64,000 bases of DNA from Rutpela maculata (Eukaryota; Arthropoda; Insecta; Coleoptera; Cerambycidae): assembly GCA_936432065.2 (NCBI GenBank), contig OW386285.2, positions 36,263,920 through 36,327,919 on the forward strand. Direction: 5' to 3'. Shown here one piece after another: positions 12,897 to 23,887 of the stretch. Position 1 is the stretch's first letter. Each line of letters starts with the position of its first letter. The translations under genes were made by a program, and so were the position numbers. Under the pieces are notes generated by a model. That model was not told where the DNA came from, ran no database searches, and worked only from the letters and a program-made list of their open reading frames with translations.

Positions 12897-13585
12897 ACTT
12901 CCACGTCCAGTGGAAGTATAGTAACGACAAAAAAAATTTAAAAAAACTTTTATTGTCCAAATAGGCTTAAAATGTCATGAAACGTCGAGATTTTAAGTTT
13001 GAGCGAAAAAAATTTCTGTCTGTCGGTCTGTCTGTAACTTTTTTTTGTGCGCACGTTTACTCTGGAACCGTTTGAGATATTGACCTGAAATTTGGTACAC
13101 ATATGTACTTTAACGAGATCTAGAACTAGATTATATTTTCATCTCGTTCCGTCGGAGGGTTGGGGGGAAAATTAAATGTGTAAATTTGGGGTAAATGGGT
13201 AAATCAAGCAGGTAAGAGTCTATGAAATTGGTATTTAGTATATACAAGAGAAGCTGAGGTCTCTTGGCATTAGTCACCCCCATTACCACCCCCACCTCCT
13301 TATTAAAGGGGATGAAAAAAAATGTGATTTAGTGCATGTACAGGAACCAGAAACCTCAAAATATTTGTTTACTTCATCCACCCCCACTACCACCCCCCTA
13401 TCACCGCCCCCACCCCACTACGGATGTGGGGTATTGTTTTATGGGTTTTTGGGGTAGAGGATTTCAAATATTATATTATTAAAGTTCCATAAACAATTAT
13501 TTTCACGTACAAAGTTTTTTCGTTGTGAGTGACTTGGATAGAGAATCTGGATGTGGAAGTAGTGATTCCTTGGGCAGCGGTTTTT
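12897..13585 (+). mobile_element. Helentron-like non-autonomous element, copy A
   Basis: It begins ACTTCCACGTCCAGTGGAAG, a small 5' hairpin. It carries an inverted subterminal copy CTGGATGTGGAAGTAGTG near 13547 and ends about 30 bases later near GGGCAGCGGTTT. The middle has a (TCTG)n run, GACCTGAAATTTGGTACAC, and a C-rich stretch of CACCCCCA words. It is 70-80% similar by eye to copy B at 24000-24650. Subterminal inverted repeats with an asymmetric 3' end fit Helentron-derived non-autonomous elements. It has no coding capacity. It sits directly upstream of the RT fragment, inside the foldback spacer. Confidence 0.65.
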
Positions 13586-13593
13586 TTATTAGA

Positions 13594-14078
13594 TGTCAAA
13601 TATTTGCCCCATCACATCAGGTGTGCCGCAAGGATCGGTTTTAGGATCATTTATGTTCTTTATCTATACTGCCGATATTGTCCAACATATCAATTATGGT
13701 AAAGTCCAATGTTATGCTGATGATACTCAATTGTTTTATAAATTTCCTTCTGAAAACACAATAAATATTTGTGATTAATTAATTCGGACTTAAGCTCTAT
13801 TCATAATTATGCTAATCAAAACAGTCTTAAACTAAATGCCACCAAAAGTGCAGTATTGTGCTTTACTTCTAATAAAACACGGGAATACACGAAAGCAAAT
13901 CTAAAGATCACTATCAATGGGCAATACTTGCCCATTCTAAAGGAAGCAAAAAATGTATGTCTTATTTTTGACTATAAGATGCGTTTCACGGAGCATGTGG
14001 CAGTTTTATTAAAAAAAGTATATTACGTATTGAAAATGTTATATTCTAATATAAGTATTTTAAATTTCGCAAAACGAT
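13594..14078 (+). pseudogene. Jockey-like non-LTR RT fragment
   Basis: The core of a Jockey-type RT. SNICPITSGVPQGSVLGSF is motif B, then CYADDTQLFYKFPSEN is motif C with intact catalytic aspartates. After a stop and frameshift near 13778 the protein continues as SDLSSIHNYANQNSLKLNA and then AVLCFTSNK, NVCLIFDYKMRFTEHV and LLKKVYYVLKMLYSN. Everything before motif B (endonuclease, motifs 0-A) and the thumb after 14078 are missing. The protein resembles Jockey-family RTs of insects by its PxxSGVPQGS and YADDTQLFY signature. It lies between a Helentron-like element and its own 3' untranslated region. Confidence 0.88.
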
Positions 14079-14402
14079 AAAACCTCATTTCCTCTCTCTC
14101 CAAATTTTATAAGATAGCAGTTGGTTTTATATGTGCAAATGTATGTGTATGTGGGTATATATACACATATTTGCCTTTTCTTAGTCTTTAGTTTTATGTT
14201 TAATTCTATACTATATGTTTAGTTTTGTTTTACTTAAAGTTAGATTAGACTTAAATTAGATTTAATTTATTATAATGTAAAAGGTTAAGTTGAGTAGCTA
14301 TTAAGCTAGACTTAGTTTAGGAATATGCTGTAAATTTATTCCTAAATAAAGCCATTTTATATTTATTATTATTATTATTATTGTTATCATTATTATTATT
14401 AA
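14079..14402 (+). mobile_element. 3' end of the Jockey-like element with (ATT)n
   Basis: AT-rich sequence ending GAATATGCTGTAAATTTATT, CCTAAATAAAGCCATTTTAT and then (TTA)n. AATAAA followed by a triplet repeat is the usual 3' end of these elements. The same end appears inverted in the left foldback arm at about 12785-12830. Confidence 0.65.
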
Positions 14403-15385
14403 TTGTATGTTTACTACAAAATGTAAATATATTAAAATCATGTATTAAAAAGTACATTTATTATTTTTACAAAAAATTATTTATAATTAAAATTAACGAA
14501 GCAAGTTTTACCAATTTATACAATTTAAAAGTTATTAATAATCAAAATTAAAAGTAAATATATCTAGATTATTAAATAAATAAAAATGCGGTCATTTATA
14601 CGCCGTACCAATACCGTTACAATAGAAGGCATAGAAATCAAGATCATAATTTTTTGTTTGTTTAATAATTCAAACGTGGTTGAGGAATGTAATTAATTAT
14701 TAATTATTTTACTTATTGTTTGTAGCATACATTGATATTACAAAATTATATTAATTTTAATAAATAATAACAAATTTTTGACAATAATTATAAAACATAT
14801 AACGAAAAAAGGCATTTCTTCGGAATTTTCGATTTTCCGGCAAATTTTTCCATTGCAGTATATATTTTTTTATTCATTGAAAGTAGAAGTAAAAACAAAA
14901 AAAATGAGCCCTGTCCGAACCCTATCGGACATGTACTTTTATGAGGAATCGCAGTTGAAAATTTCACTTTTTTTTTTTTTAATTGAATTAAACAACAACA
15001 GCGAAATATTCTGCTCCAAAAAAATAGTACTTATTTGGGACAACAAAAGGTATACCTTCACCAAGTTTGAGCTAAATCGGATTATTTTTGTGTGTATCTC
15101 GAAAAATTTTGAGGTTAGGGTAAAAATGCTCTCCACAAAAGTTGTAGACCTCTTTATTACTTACAACTTTTATATTTAACTTTTTTCGATAGGATGCGTA
15201 GTTAAGCCAGATATCGCAAAAAACCGTTTCCCCCCATAAAAGCCCACCCCATTTCCCCCCAGATAATCGCAGGTGATTCGGATTATTTTTCCTTCATTAG
15301 TTATGATATGTTCTACAATATTCCACTATCAGTTTGTTGTAACGACTTATGTTTTTTTTTTAATTCTGATACTTATCTAGCCTGG

Positions 15386-16394
15386 CCTACAAGACTGGCT
15401 TTGCTTCATTATTTTACATAATGGGTGGAAATTTCAGGCACTCGCACCTACACTTTAAAATTTGGAAGGTGGTAACTAATAAAAAGTTTCAAACGGTTTA
15501 TATTGACTCATTAAGCAAATAAATTACGTCTTCGCAAGCTTCCTCACAAATAGTGCCTTTAAACCTCAGCGTTCCTCAACAAATCCACCAAGAAAATTCC
15601 ATTTTCCGCCGGGTATTTTATTATTCACTATGCTAATTATTTCATAATATGATTACTTAAACTTCGGAAATATTAAACAGATCTAATCTTTCTGAAGTTC
15701 TGCAAATAATTTATTTAAGTTCCAGGAATCCTGTCAGGAAAGTTAAATTTTACAAGTTCCCATCCCTTGTTTCTTAAGTTCCCCAAGTATATAAATAAAA
15801 ATAACCATGGTAAGAAATTTCACAAAACCACCACCGGATCCGGATTACAAAATCAACAACAACATTAACGTTCCTCGTAAAGTTCGCAATCTGGCTTTAT
15901 TTATTTAATTTACATTAACAAGCAGTTAGAAAGTGAGCGAGGTCATGGGAGAGATTGAGAGATGCTGAACTCGGTCTGACTCATTCTGCAACTTCCAATT
16001 TGCTCCGAACGTGGCCAATTAGCGAGTCTGTTCCGTCGCACTTAACGCAACTTTTATTCATGAAAATTGAATGGGATCCGGTGCTTGTTTCGCACGCTAT
16101 ATATAAAAAACTTTTTTAACACGAACACTAACAAGCGCGTGGAATAAGCATAGTTGATCTGGACATGGTTCTCTACTTCAATGAAATTTTAAACTTTCAA
16201 TGAGGCCGTGCATGTAGTCATTTCTGGCACGGTAAAAATGTCTGTACGTGAAACTTCCACTTGTTAGTGAGGTAATTGCGAACTGCTTCCTTTGTAAAGT
16301 TGGTTGCTGATTAAAATTCTTTACTTAAAGCAATATACGCCAATTAAACTCGACACAATGGTAGTAAAGAATCAAATAAAGTTGACAAAGTTAT
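15386..16394. other. No gene recognised
   Basis: Mixed AT-rich DNA with a moderately GC-rich part at 15920-16090. No coding motif or repeat was identified. Confidence 0.5.
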
Positions 16395-17144
16395 TCAATT
16401 TGAAGTATTAGAACATGTATTTCATTACCGTTGATTGTGAAAAATTGCTATTGCTAATTGATCTCAAAATTTACCATGCTGTAAAAAATACTGAAGATTG
16501 TATATTTATTCAAAGCCAGTTGATACCGATTGAAGATTGGTGTAAAGAAAATAATCTCTAATTAAACATTCAAATATGCAAAAGCCTAACTTTTACACCA
16601 AAGAAAGAGTACAGAGAATTCACTTATCAATTTAAGTCCACAGACCTAAGCCAGTGTGAATCCATAAAATATCGTGGTATAGTATTTGATCCAAAAATGT
16701 CATTTAATGAACATATTAATCAATGAATAACCTCTGCACTAAAAATGTTAAGCTTCATAATTCGAAACGTCGTAATTTTCACCCCACTGCAATAAGAACA
16801 CTTTATTTTTCCTATGTGAGATCTAAATTAGAATATGGTTCCTTGATTTGGTATCCATTTTATAATGGACAAGAATTGGCTGTAGAAAATATTCAGAGGA
16901 AATTTCTTAAGTTGTTATAATACAAAGTCTCAGGAGTATACTCTGTAAGAGGCTACGATCAACATCTGATGTTAAATTCCTTGAATTTTCAATCGCTACA
17001 TCTTCAATAAGTTTCATCTACAAGCTCTTACATAATAAAATTGATTGCGTTAGTCTTGTTAATCAAATTTCATTTCGAGTTCCGCGATGTCATACAAGAG
17101 CTTCGACTACTTTTCACTTGTAGCCAATATATTGTTACTATATA
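16395..17144 (+). pseudogene. Jockey/I-like RT C-terminal half, interrupted
   Basis: The post-YADD part of a non-LTR RT. It reads KIYHAVKNTEDCIFIQSQL and LIPIEDWCKENNL, a stop, then NIQICKSLTFTPKKEY and SIKYRGIVFDPKMSFNEHI. In the next frame it continues TAIRTLYFSYVRSKLEYGSL and IWYPFYNGQELAVENIQRKF (16786-16908). These are the YL(G)V.D..L.F..H and SxLEYxSxIWxP signatures of the RT tail. Decay includes an in-frame stop and at least one frameshift. The element is split by a DNA transposon at 17145. Its 3' end resumes at 19406 and finishes with AATAAAGGTGTTTATTTATT near 19570. Confidence 0.82.
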
Positions 17145-17181
17145 CAGTGTGTCCCGCTTTTCATAAATCCACCCTAATATT

Positions 17182-17730
17182 TCAGTTATTAATAATGCGA
17201 TTTTCTTCAAATTTGGGTGGTAACTATATGTTGGAAAAATGAATTATTTGGCATAGTAAACATTTTCATTTTCATTGGGGTGCGGTTTTAGGGGGTAAAA
17301 GAGGGTAGGTTTTTTGGCAAAAGGATATTAGGGCTTATTTTAGACAAATTTCTCTATCATATTTGGATTCAGCATGTCCAAAAACCTCTTAGTTCATATT
17401 CTCCATGATCTCAAAAACGGATTATGGCAGAAACGAAAAATTAATTAATTTCTTAATATATCAGTTATTAACAATGCGATTTTCTTCAAATTTGGCTGGC
17501 AATTATATGTTGAAAAAATGAATTATTTGGCATAGTAAATATTTTCATTCTTCATTGGCGTGCGGTTGTAGGGGGTAAAATAGGGTAAGTTCTTTGGCAA
17601 ATGGATATTAGGGCTTATTTTAGACAAACTTTTCTATGATATTTGGATTCAGAATGTCCAAAAACCCCTTAATCCATATTCTTCATGATCTCAAAAACGG
17701 ACTATGGCAGAAACGAAATATTAATTAATT
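17182..17730. repeat. Tandem duplication in the left TIR
   Basis: Two direct copies of about 275 bp: 17182-17458 and 17459-17730. Each starts near CAGTTATTAA(T/C)AATGCGAT and ends at ATGGCAGAAACGAAA(A/T)ATTAA. The right TIR has a single inverted copy, so the duplication arose in the left arm. Confidence 0.8.
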
Positions 17731-17789
17731 TATTAAAAAAACACTTTTTAATTTTTTGCTATAACAAACCTAAAAACATTTTTTTTTTA

Positions 17790-17930
17790 TCAATTCTGGT
17801 CTCTTCAACATAACCACCTTCCAATGATACCACGTCGTAAATGTTGCCTCGTCACTAAACATTATGTTCTTTAAAAAAATCTGTCGTTAACATAGTTACC
17901 TTGCAACCATAGGCATTAATCAAAAGTGCT
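17790..17930 (-). pseudogene. Inverted, internally deleted transposase segment
   Basis: Read on the minus strand this gives CLWLQGNYVNDRFF and then SDEATFT, the region of the first catalytic Asp, also present on the plus strand at 18450-18535. It then jumps to the gene-end sequence TTGGAAGGTGATTATGTTGA-like, also found near 18998-19018. So the left arm carries the transposase 3' half in reverse with its centre deleted. Confidence 0.75.
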
Positions 17931-18020
17931 TTGAAAAACAAGTCTTTATTTAATATTTGGCGATTCATAATAATTGTCAAAAGTTAAATAGTGTTGTTTA
18001 ATTTATCAATCTTACTGATA

Positions 18021-18985
18021 ATGGCAGAACATCGGAGAGTGGTTCTTACAATTGAAGAAAAAGTTGAAATTATCCGCTTAATTGGTGATAATGAAAGATC
18101 TACGCGTCAGGTTACTCGAATATTTAATCAACGTCATCGTGATCGAGCACCAGTTTGGCACAAAACCGTTGGTGACATCAACAAACTGTTTGCAAGAACC
18201 GGAGCCATTTTCAAGATAAGACGAAGAAGGTACAATTTAAAACGACAATATCCAGACGACGAACGCATTTTAACAGAATTTCGGAACAATCCAAATATCC
18301 AAATGGTAGTATAAGGGCAGTTGCGAGAACACTAAATTTAACCAAAAATAAAATATGGAGGTGTTTGAAACGCAGTAGGATTAGGGCATTTAAACCAAAA
18401 TTTTTGCATACTCTCTTAGAAAGTGATTTTGAACGGCGGTTTGAATTTTGCCTATGGTTGCAAGGTAACTATCTTAACGACAGATTTTTTTTTTAAAGAA
18501 CATTCTGTTTAGTGACGAGGCAATATTTACGATAAATGGTGTGGTATCTAGTCAAAATTGTAGATATTGGGCAGCCGAAAATCCCAATTTTGTAATTAAC
18601 TGTAAAAACCAATACAGTGAAAAAGTTAACGTGTGTGGTGTGGCATATTAAACGAACAAATTGTTGGGCCCTTTTTCCTGGATAACCTCAACGCAGAAAA
18701 TGTTCTAAATTTTTTACAAAATGATTTAGATGATTTTTTTATGGAAATGCCTTTAGCACAGAGAAAACATGTATACTTTTAGTTAGATGGTGCCCCGGCG
18801 CACAATTCTCTGATAATTAGAAATTTTTTAAATACAAATTTCCCTATGAAGTGGATAGGTAGAAATAGCCCTTTAGAACCGTGGCCCCCTAGATCGCCTG
18901 ATATTACCCCTTGTGACTTTTTTCTATGAGGGTACTTGAAAAATAAAGTGTATTCCACTCGGCCGCGTAAGGGTTGTTGAAAAGT
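18021..18985 (+). pseudogene. DD37D transposase of the IS630-Tc1-mariner superfamily, inactivated
   Basis: The cut-and-paste transposase of the surrounding element. Its probable start is ATG at 18021 (MAEHRRVVLTIEEKVEIIRL), which opens a DUF4817-like N-terminal helix-turn-helix with FNQRHRDRAPVWHKTV. A +1 frame change near 18308 leads to SIRAVARTLNLTKNKIWRCL and FEFCLWLQGNYLNDRFF. The catalytic part follows: first Asp in SDEAIFTINGVV, second in LDGAPAHNSLIIRNFL, third in PPRSPDITPCDFFL. I count 37 residues between the second and third Asp. In-frame stops occur after GVAY, after VYF and after DFFL. All three catalytic aspartates survive, but the gene cannot make a full protein. Confidence 0.88.
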
Positions 18986-19405
18986 GTATTTTATTGGAAG
19001 GTGATTATGTTGAAGAGACCAGAATTTTAAAAAAGGTGTTTTTAGGTTTATTATAGCAATTAAATAAAGTTATAAAAAATTAAAAGTGTTTTTTAAGAAG
19101 TTAATTAATATTTCGTTTCTGACATAATCCGTTTTTGAGATCATGGAGAATATGGATTAAGGGGTTTTTGGACACGCTGAATCCAAATATGATAGAAAAA
19201 TTTATCTAAAATAAGCCCTAATATCCTTTTGCCAAAAATACTACCTTATTTTACCCCCTAAAACCGCACGCCAATGAAGAATGAAAATTTTTACTATGCC
19301 AAATAATTCATTTTTCCTACATATAATTACAACCCAAATATGAAGAAAATCGCGTTATTAATAACTGAGGTATTAAGGTGGATTTATGAAAAGCGGGACA
19401 CACTG

Positions 19406-19575
19406 TATACGCAATGTGCAATGGTGTGATTGACGTTTCTATAAGCTTCGATATACATCACAACAAATTAAATTAGGTTGGTTTAGCTTAGTTTAATATT
19501 ACTTATTAATTTTGTCCTGTAATTGGATTCATTCATTGGATCTGTTGGGCAATAAAGGTGTTTATTTATTTATTA
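19406..19575 (+). mobile_element. 3' end of the interrupted Jockey/I-like element
   Basis: Resumes after the transposon and ends with GGGCAATAAAGGTGTTTATT and a short (ATTT)n tail. No coding sequence. Confidence 0.6.
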
Positions 19576-19857
19576 CTATAACGGAAGATATTTTACTAAA
19601 ATACTGTAGTTCATGAACTTCTAAGCAAAACTTCGTGCTTTGGTCTCAAAATGGAAATGATGTTAAATAATAATAATGTCAATATGTAAATGCATTACAA
19701 AACACAAAGGTTTAAAAAATGAGACTATCTAATGAATTTTCACCCCATTTCTGTATCACTATCTGTGTTTCCTTTCCATTTACAGAACATTGGTCATTAT
19801 TGTTAATTAACATGTGACAATTCGAAAGAGTACAGTAAGCAGTAAAAATAGTAAAAT

Positions 19858-21785
19858 TCCCGGTCCGAAAACGATGGAAGAAATTTCCTCCATTTTTTTG
19901 CAGTTATGCCTTATAAAATCCGTACAGAAAAATCTATATTGTCGCATTACCTGCTTTTTATTTTTAAGGGTGGAAACCACCCCTAAAATCTGAAAAAAAC
20001 TCTTCTAATTTTGCGAGTAAACTAACGAAAATCCATATACTTATGTGTTTGAGGTCGCTGAATATGACTGAGATGAAAATATTAAGGTTGAAATCATCCT
20101 TAAATACTGAAAAACTAATGTCTTCTTATTGATATGCTAATTTGGTCAGATTTGGACCAATGACATATGAAAGGAACGAATGGTTTCTTTGAAAGTTATC
20201 TGTTAAATACCCAAAATAATATTTTTTAACAATGATGTAAGCAGAAATACAAGATATTTATTTTTCATGTCTTCTAATTTTACGAATATAATCACAAAAA
20301 TCCATATACTTATGTTTTTGAGGTCGCTGAATATGATTATGAGGTCAAAACATGGAAAAGACGAAAATATTAAGGGTTGAAACCACCCCTTAAATACTGA
20401 AAAATTAATAATTCTTCTAATGTTACAAATAAATTCACGAAAATCCATATGCTTATGTTTCTTAGGTCGCTAAATATGATTATGAGGTCTAAATTTATTT
20501 TTAAAAAATGGTGGATTAGAAATGGTCACAAAAGAGTATAGTAATATGTCTAATTTTATTAAAAATACAGATGTTATAAATAAATCAAATTAATACAATT
20601 AAGTAAACTAATTAAATAACATTCTTAATCTGCACTCTAAACATGCTAGAGCAATGCAACCCGCTTTTTCTGTGTATTCTTCGAAGAATGGATGGCTATT
20701 GCTCATTTCTCTACCTACTATAGACATTTAAAATGCGCGTACAAACTGAAAAGTTTCAACATTATTTCAAACTGTCATATCTCTGGAATGGTTTGTAGTA
20801 GGAAAAAAATCCAAACTCTACGTCGTTTTTTGATAAGCTTCATTTCATTCTTAATATCATGTTTTTATCAATCTTATTGGTCGTAGGAAAATTTAAAAAA
20901 AACACTTCGTTTTTTTTATAAGCTTCATTTTTGTACTCTTACAATTCCTTATAAACAAATATTTTCTGAGCAATTCCCAAAAACCCGATTTTTTCAAAAA
21001 ATGATGAAAATTTTCATTATTGAAAATAGGTACAGAATGAAAAATAATTATTTTAAAAATTCTAAAAAATTTGAGCATGTTAGTAATAATATGCATTAAC
21101 AATATCTAGAGGGATTTTTTTTAATTCTGAATTAATAAGAAATTAGAGCAATAAGAATAAAAAATAAATGTTTAAACGCCCTGCTTTTTGTTTGTAACTT
21201 TTTTAGTTTTCATTATAAAAGATCGTAATACGTCTCAATCGAAAGAAAAATTCAATACCTTTAATTTTTACAAGAATAAAAATTTTTCTCGCGGTTGTAG
21301 ATTTTGAGTAATTTGAGAGTTTAACGTCGTATATTTTTTCTGAACGTTTAGGCGCCATTTTAAAAATGCTATATTTCCAAAACAACATCGGAGAAAAAAA
21401 AGAGAAAAAACTATTCGATTTGCTTTTGTAAAAGCTTTAATTTTGTACCCTTGCATTTTTTTATTAAAGTCCACATTTTTCGAGTAATTTAAAAAAAGAA
21501 ATACTGATTTTAGGGGGTGGAAATTGCAACTTTCAGTTCGCAATATCTCGAATAATATGAATTTTAACAAAAAAGTGTAAAGATCTTTCTTCCTTATAAT
21601 TTAATTCTCTATAAGATTATTTGTGTTTTTTGTTTTCTTGCGACAACCTCCAACAAATTTAAAATGGGAACCACCTCTAACCAAAAAGCAGGAAAAATGA
21701 CAATATAGATTCTTATGTCATACTTTATGAAGCACGTTGTTGAAGAAAAAAAATTTGGAAATTCATTACATCGTTTTCAGGCTGG
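19858..21785. mobile_element. Foldback element with about 130-bp TIRs
   Basis: Outer ends CCCGGTCCGAAAACGATG and CATCGTTTTCAGGCTGGG are inverted copies. The inner TIR match includes AAATCTATATTGTC and CTGCTTTTT on both sides. The interior is AT-rich, with a tandem repeat at 20004-20495 and no recognisable gene. Open frames at 20893-21570 (minus) and 20692-20886 (plus) overlap each other and look like AT-rich noise. Confidence 0.65.
20004..20495 (+). repeat. Degenerate tandem repeat
   Basis: Three copies of a unit holding CTTCTAATTTTACGAATA, then AAAATCCATATACTTATGTT, then GAGGTCGCTGAATATGAT and a poly-A/C-rich GGTTGAAACCACCCCTTAAA. Unit starts are near 20005, 20270 and 20413. A related phrase (GTCGCTGAGTTCA) recurs at 27.5-28.7 kb. 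Confidence 0.65.
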
Positions 21786-23887
21786 GATTTAAAAGCTTCA
21801 CTTACTGTACATTTAAACTGTTGAGACAATCGTTGCTGCGAACCAGCCAGAGGGTTCCAGGCGGTATTATACTTAGAATATTTTGTTGTGTAAATGATTT
21901 TTTTTTTTCAAGAGCATTCTGTACCATTTGCTCTAAAAGAATTCAACATTATTCCCAAAGGAGACGCCACACAATGAAATGTAGAATAGTGTTAAACGAC
22001 AAGCAGCGTCAAATTTGAGAATCATAAAGTTTCAAGTACGGTTAACTTATGAAACCGTTTGGTTATGATTGTTATTTTGTGTTTTTGAATAAATATATCT
22101 CAAGCTATGATTGAGGTCATTCGAATCCTCGTTCGATTTTCTACGTGAAAAGTTTTTTTTTTTATTCGTATGGAAGTTACAGGGCGTCGAAACGAAGGCA
22201 CGTTAAAGTCGTTGGTAAAACCTAAAAGTGCACACCCTGTAAGTTGTTTTATACAATAAGTGCTTTACGTATAACAATAGTTTATAGGTCAAATTATTTA
22301 TTTTAATAATAATTAAAGAAAATTATGGAAGCCAATGACTCTTGCAGTAGTGTCTCCCCTTGAAATATGTACAAGAAAATACCTTTTCACTTAAAAATTA
22401 AAAACTTTCTGGCAATGCAATTATTAATGTGTACTAAGATTTCACATACTTCGATGGCAGAGGTTAATCTACATAAATTAATCATCATTTATAAGGAGGT
22501 TCCTATGAAAAATAACCACACATTCCTTTCTCTAGTATTAGTCTGAACATAGACGTCAGCAAAATTCAATTTACTTTCTCTAAACAAAGTTTATCCTACT
22601 TATCCTCAGTATATCTTCTTGAATAGTTTTCCCCATTGTAGTAAGTACAATGAAATAAAATACAAACGTACTTGCAGTAGAAATCTTACGTAACTGAGAG
22701 GAAACATAAAATGGGTATTCCAGTTTAAAATATGTAACAAACTAACTTTCCTCCGGGACTGCGACTTTAAGTTAAAAAGTTTTCTATAAGGTTTCATTTA
22801 TTTCTTTTATAAAGTGTGTTCGAAGTTTATAAATTTATAACGTAGCCAAGTATTATGTCTGTCATACGAAAATTATAGTTAATTAATAATTTCACATAAT
22901 GGACTGTAATTTGTAATGAAATAGTTTTTCCAGGGTTGTTTAATTCTACCCTGCACCAAGGGCTTAGATTAGGGCTAGAATATTAACATAGTTTTTTCTA
23001 TGTCGCTTTTTTTTCGAGCAAAATTTTGAGATGTGGGTAATTTTTTTGGATTTTCTCCCCCCGCTCATCAATTTTGAGATGGGGACAATTTTTTTTTCAA
23101 TATTTCACGTTACTCCCCCTACAAAAAAAAATTATTTACGCCCTTGCTCTGAACCGCAATAATATAATAAATTTATACGAAGGGGGTAGAGTATAAATAA
23201 AAATAATAGATCAAAAATGTATTGCTATGTATTATTTGAAAATAAACATACAAAAACTAACAATGACAAATAAGGACTAAAAAATAAGAGGGTAAATGGG
23301 TAAATAAGTTAATATCTCGCATTAAAATACTTTAGAAAAGTTAGATCAGAACCTTAGAAGAAGACTTTTTTTTCTTTTATAGACCTGTGTTATTAAATGA
23401 CATTTTCATTATGTTGACACTGTTGACAGAAATTTTGACAAAAGTGAAAAGTTTATTTTAATATCAATTATGGAACTACAAAGTTTTAAAACACTTTATA
23501 TCTCTTCTATGAAAACATTATTTTCAAAATTACGAAAGTTCCACTTGTAAATATTTAAATTTGACGGCGATTTTGGCAACTGTCAATAATAAAAAAAAGG
23601 AGATGAAAAATCTGCTTTGGCAGATCGATTATATATTTATAAAGTAAAGATTTTAAACTAAAATTGTGCACATTTTTACTTATTTGTGACCTGTAGACTG
23701 ATTTTAATTGAAAAATACGATGTTTTCTAGTAAAAATTCAATTTTAGATCAAAATTATAAAAAATTATAGCTAAAAATGAAAAATCCGGCTCGACAGATT
23801 GATAGAGAATTTCAAAACGAACATTAAAAAAAGTTTCTGATAACTTTAACTTGGCGACCTATATAGTGATTTGGGTGACACAGTAAG
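21786..23887. other. No gene recognised
   Basis: About 2.1 kb of AT-rich DNA. The open frame 21737-22018 straddles the end of the foldback and has no motif. Nothing else supportable. Confidence 0.5.

Larger units (their letters stand above)
11699..15385. mobile_element. Large foldback / inverted duplication with 1.1-kb arms
   Basis: The left arm (11699-12830) and right arm (14316-15385) are inverted copies of each other. The outer ends are CCAGGCTAGATAAG and CTTATCTAGCCTGG. Further matches include GATAATCGCAGGTG against its complement at 11802-11816, TGTCCGATAGGGTTC, the (AAT)n tract, and even the 3' end of a non-LTR element (GCTTTATTTAGGAATAAA at 12794-12811 and its complement near 14336). 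The spacer holds a Helentron-like element and a Jockey-like RT. Both arms contain the same retrotransposon end plus its microsatellite target, so the structure looks like an inverted duplication made after that insertion, or a very long foldback transposon. Overlapping open frames in the arms are not genes. Confidence 0.85.
17145..19405 (+). mobile_element. Tc1/mariner-superfamily transposon with long, rearranged TIRs
   Basis: A 2.26-kb insertion. Termini are CAGTGTGTCCCGCTTTTCAT and its complement ATGAAAAGCGGGACACACTG, flanked by TATA on both sides (TA target). The right TIR is at least 250 bp. The left arm contains two tandem copies of the subterminal sequence plus an inverted, internally deleted copy of the transposase 3' half. 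The single transposase gene in the middle is inactivated. The insertion splits the Jockey/I-like copy at 16395-19575 and is therefore younger than it. Confidence 0.9.

Noticed and set aside
20004..20495. A coding exon repeated in tandem
   Set aside because: Stops in all frames and drifting unit length; treated as non-coding repeat.
21203..21570. Minus-strand open frames of 61 and 100 residues
   Set aside because: They overlap in different frames within an AT-rich foldback interior and show no motif.
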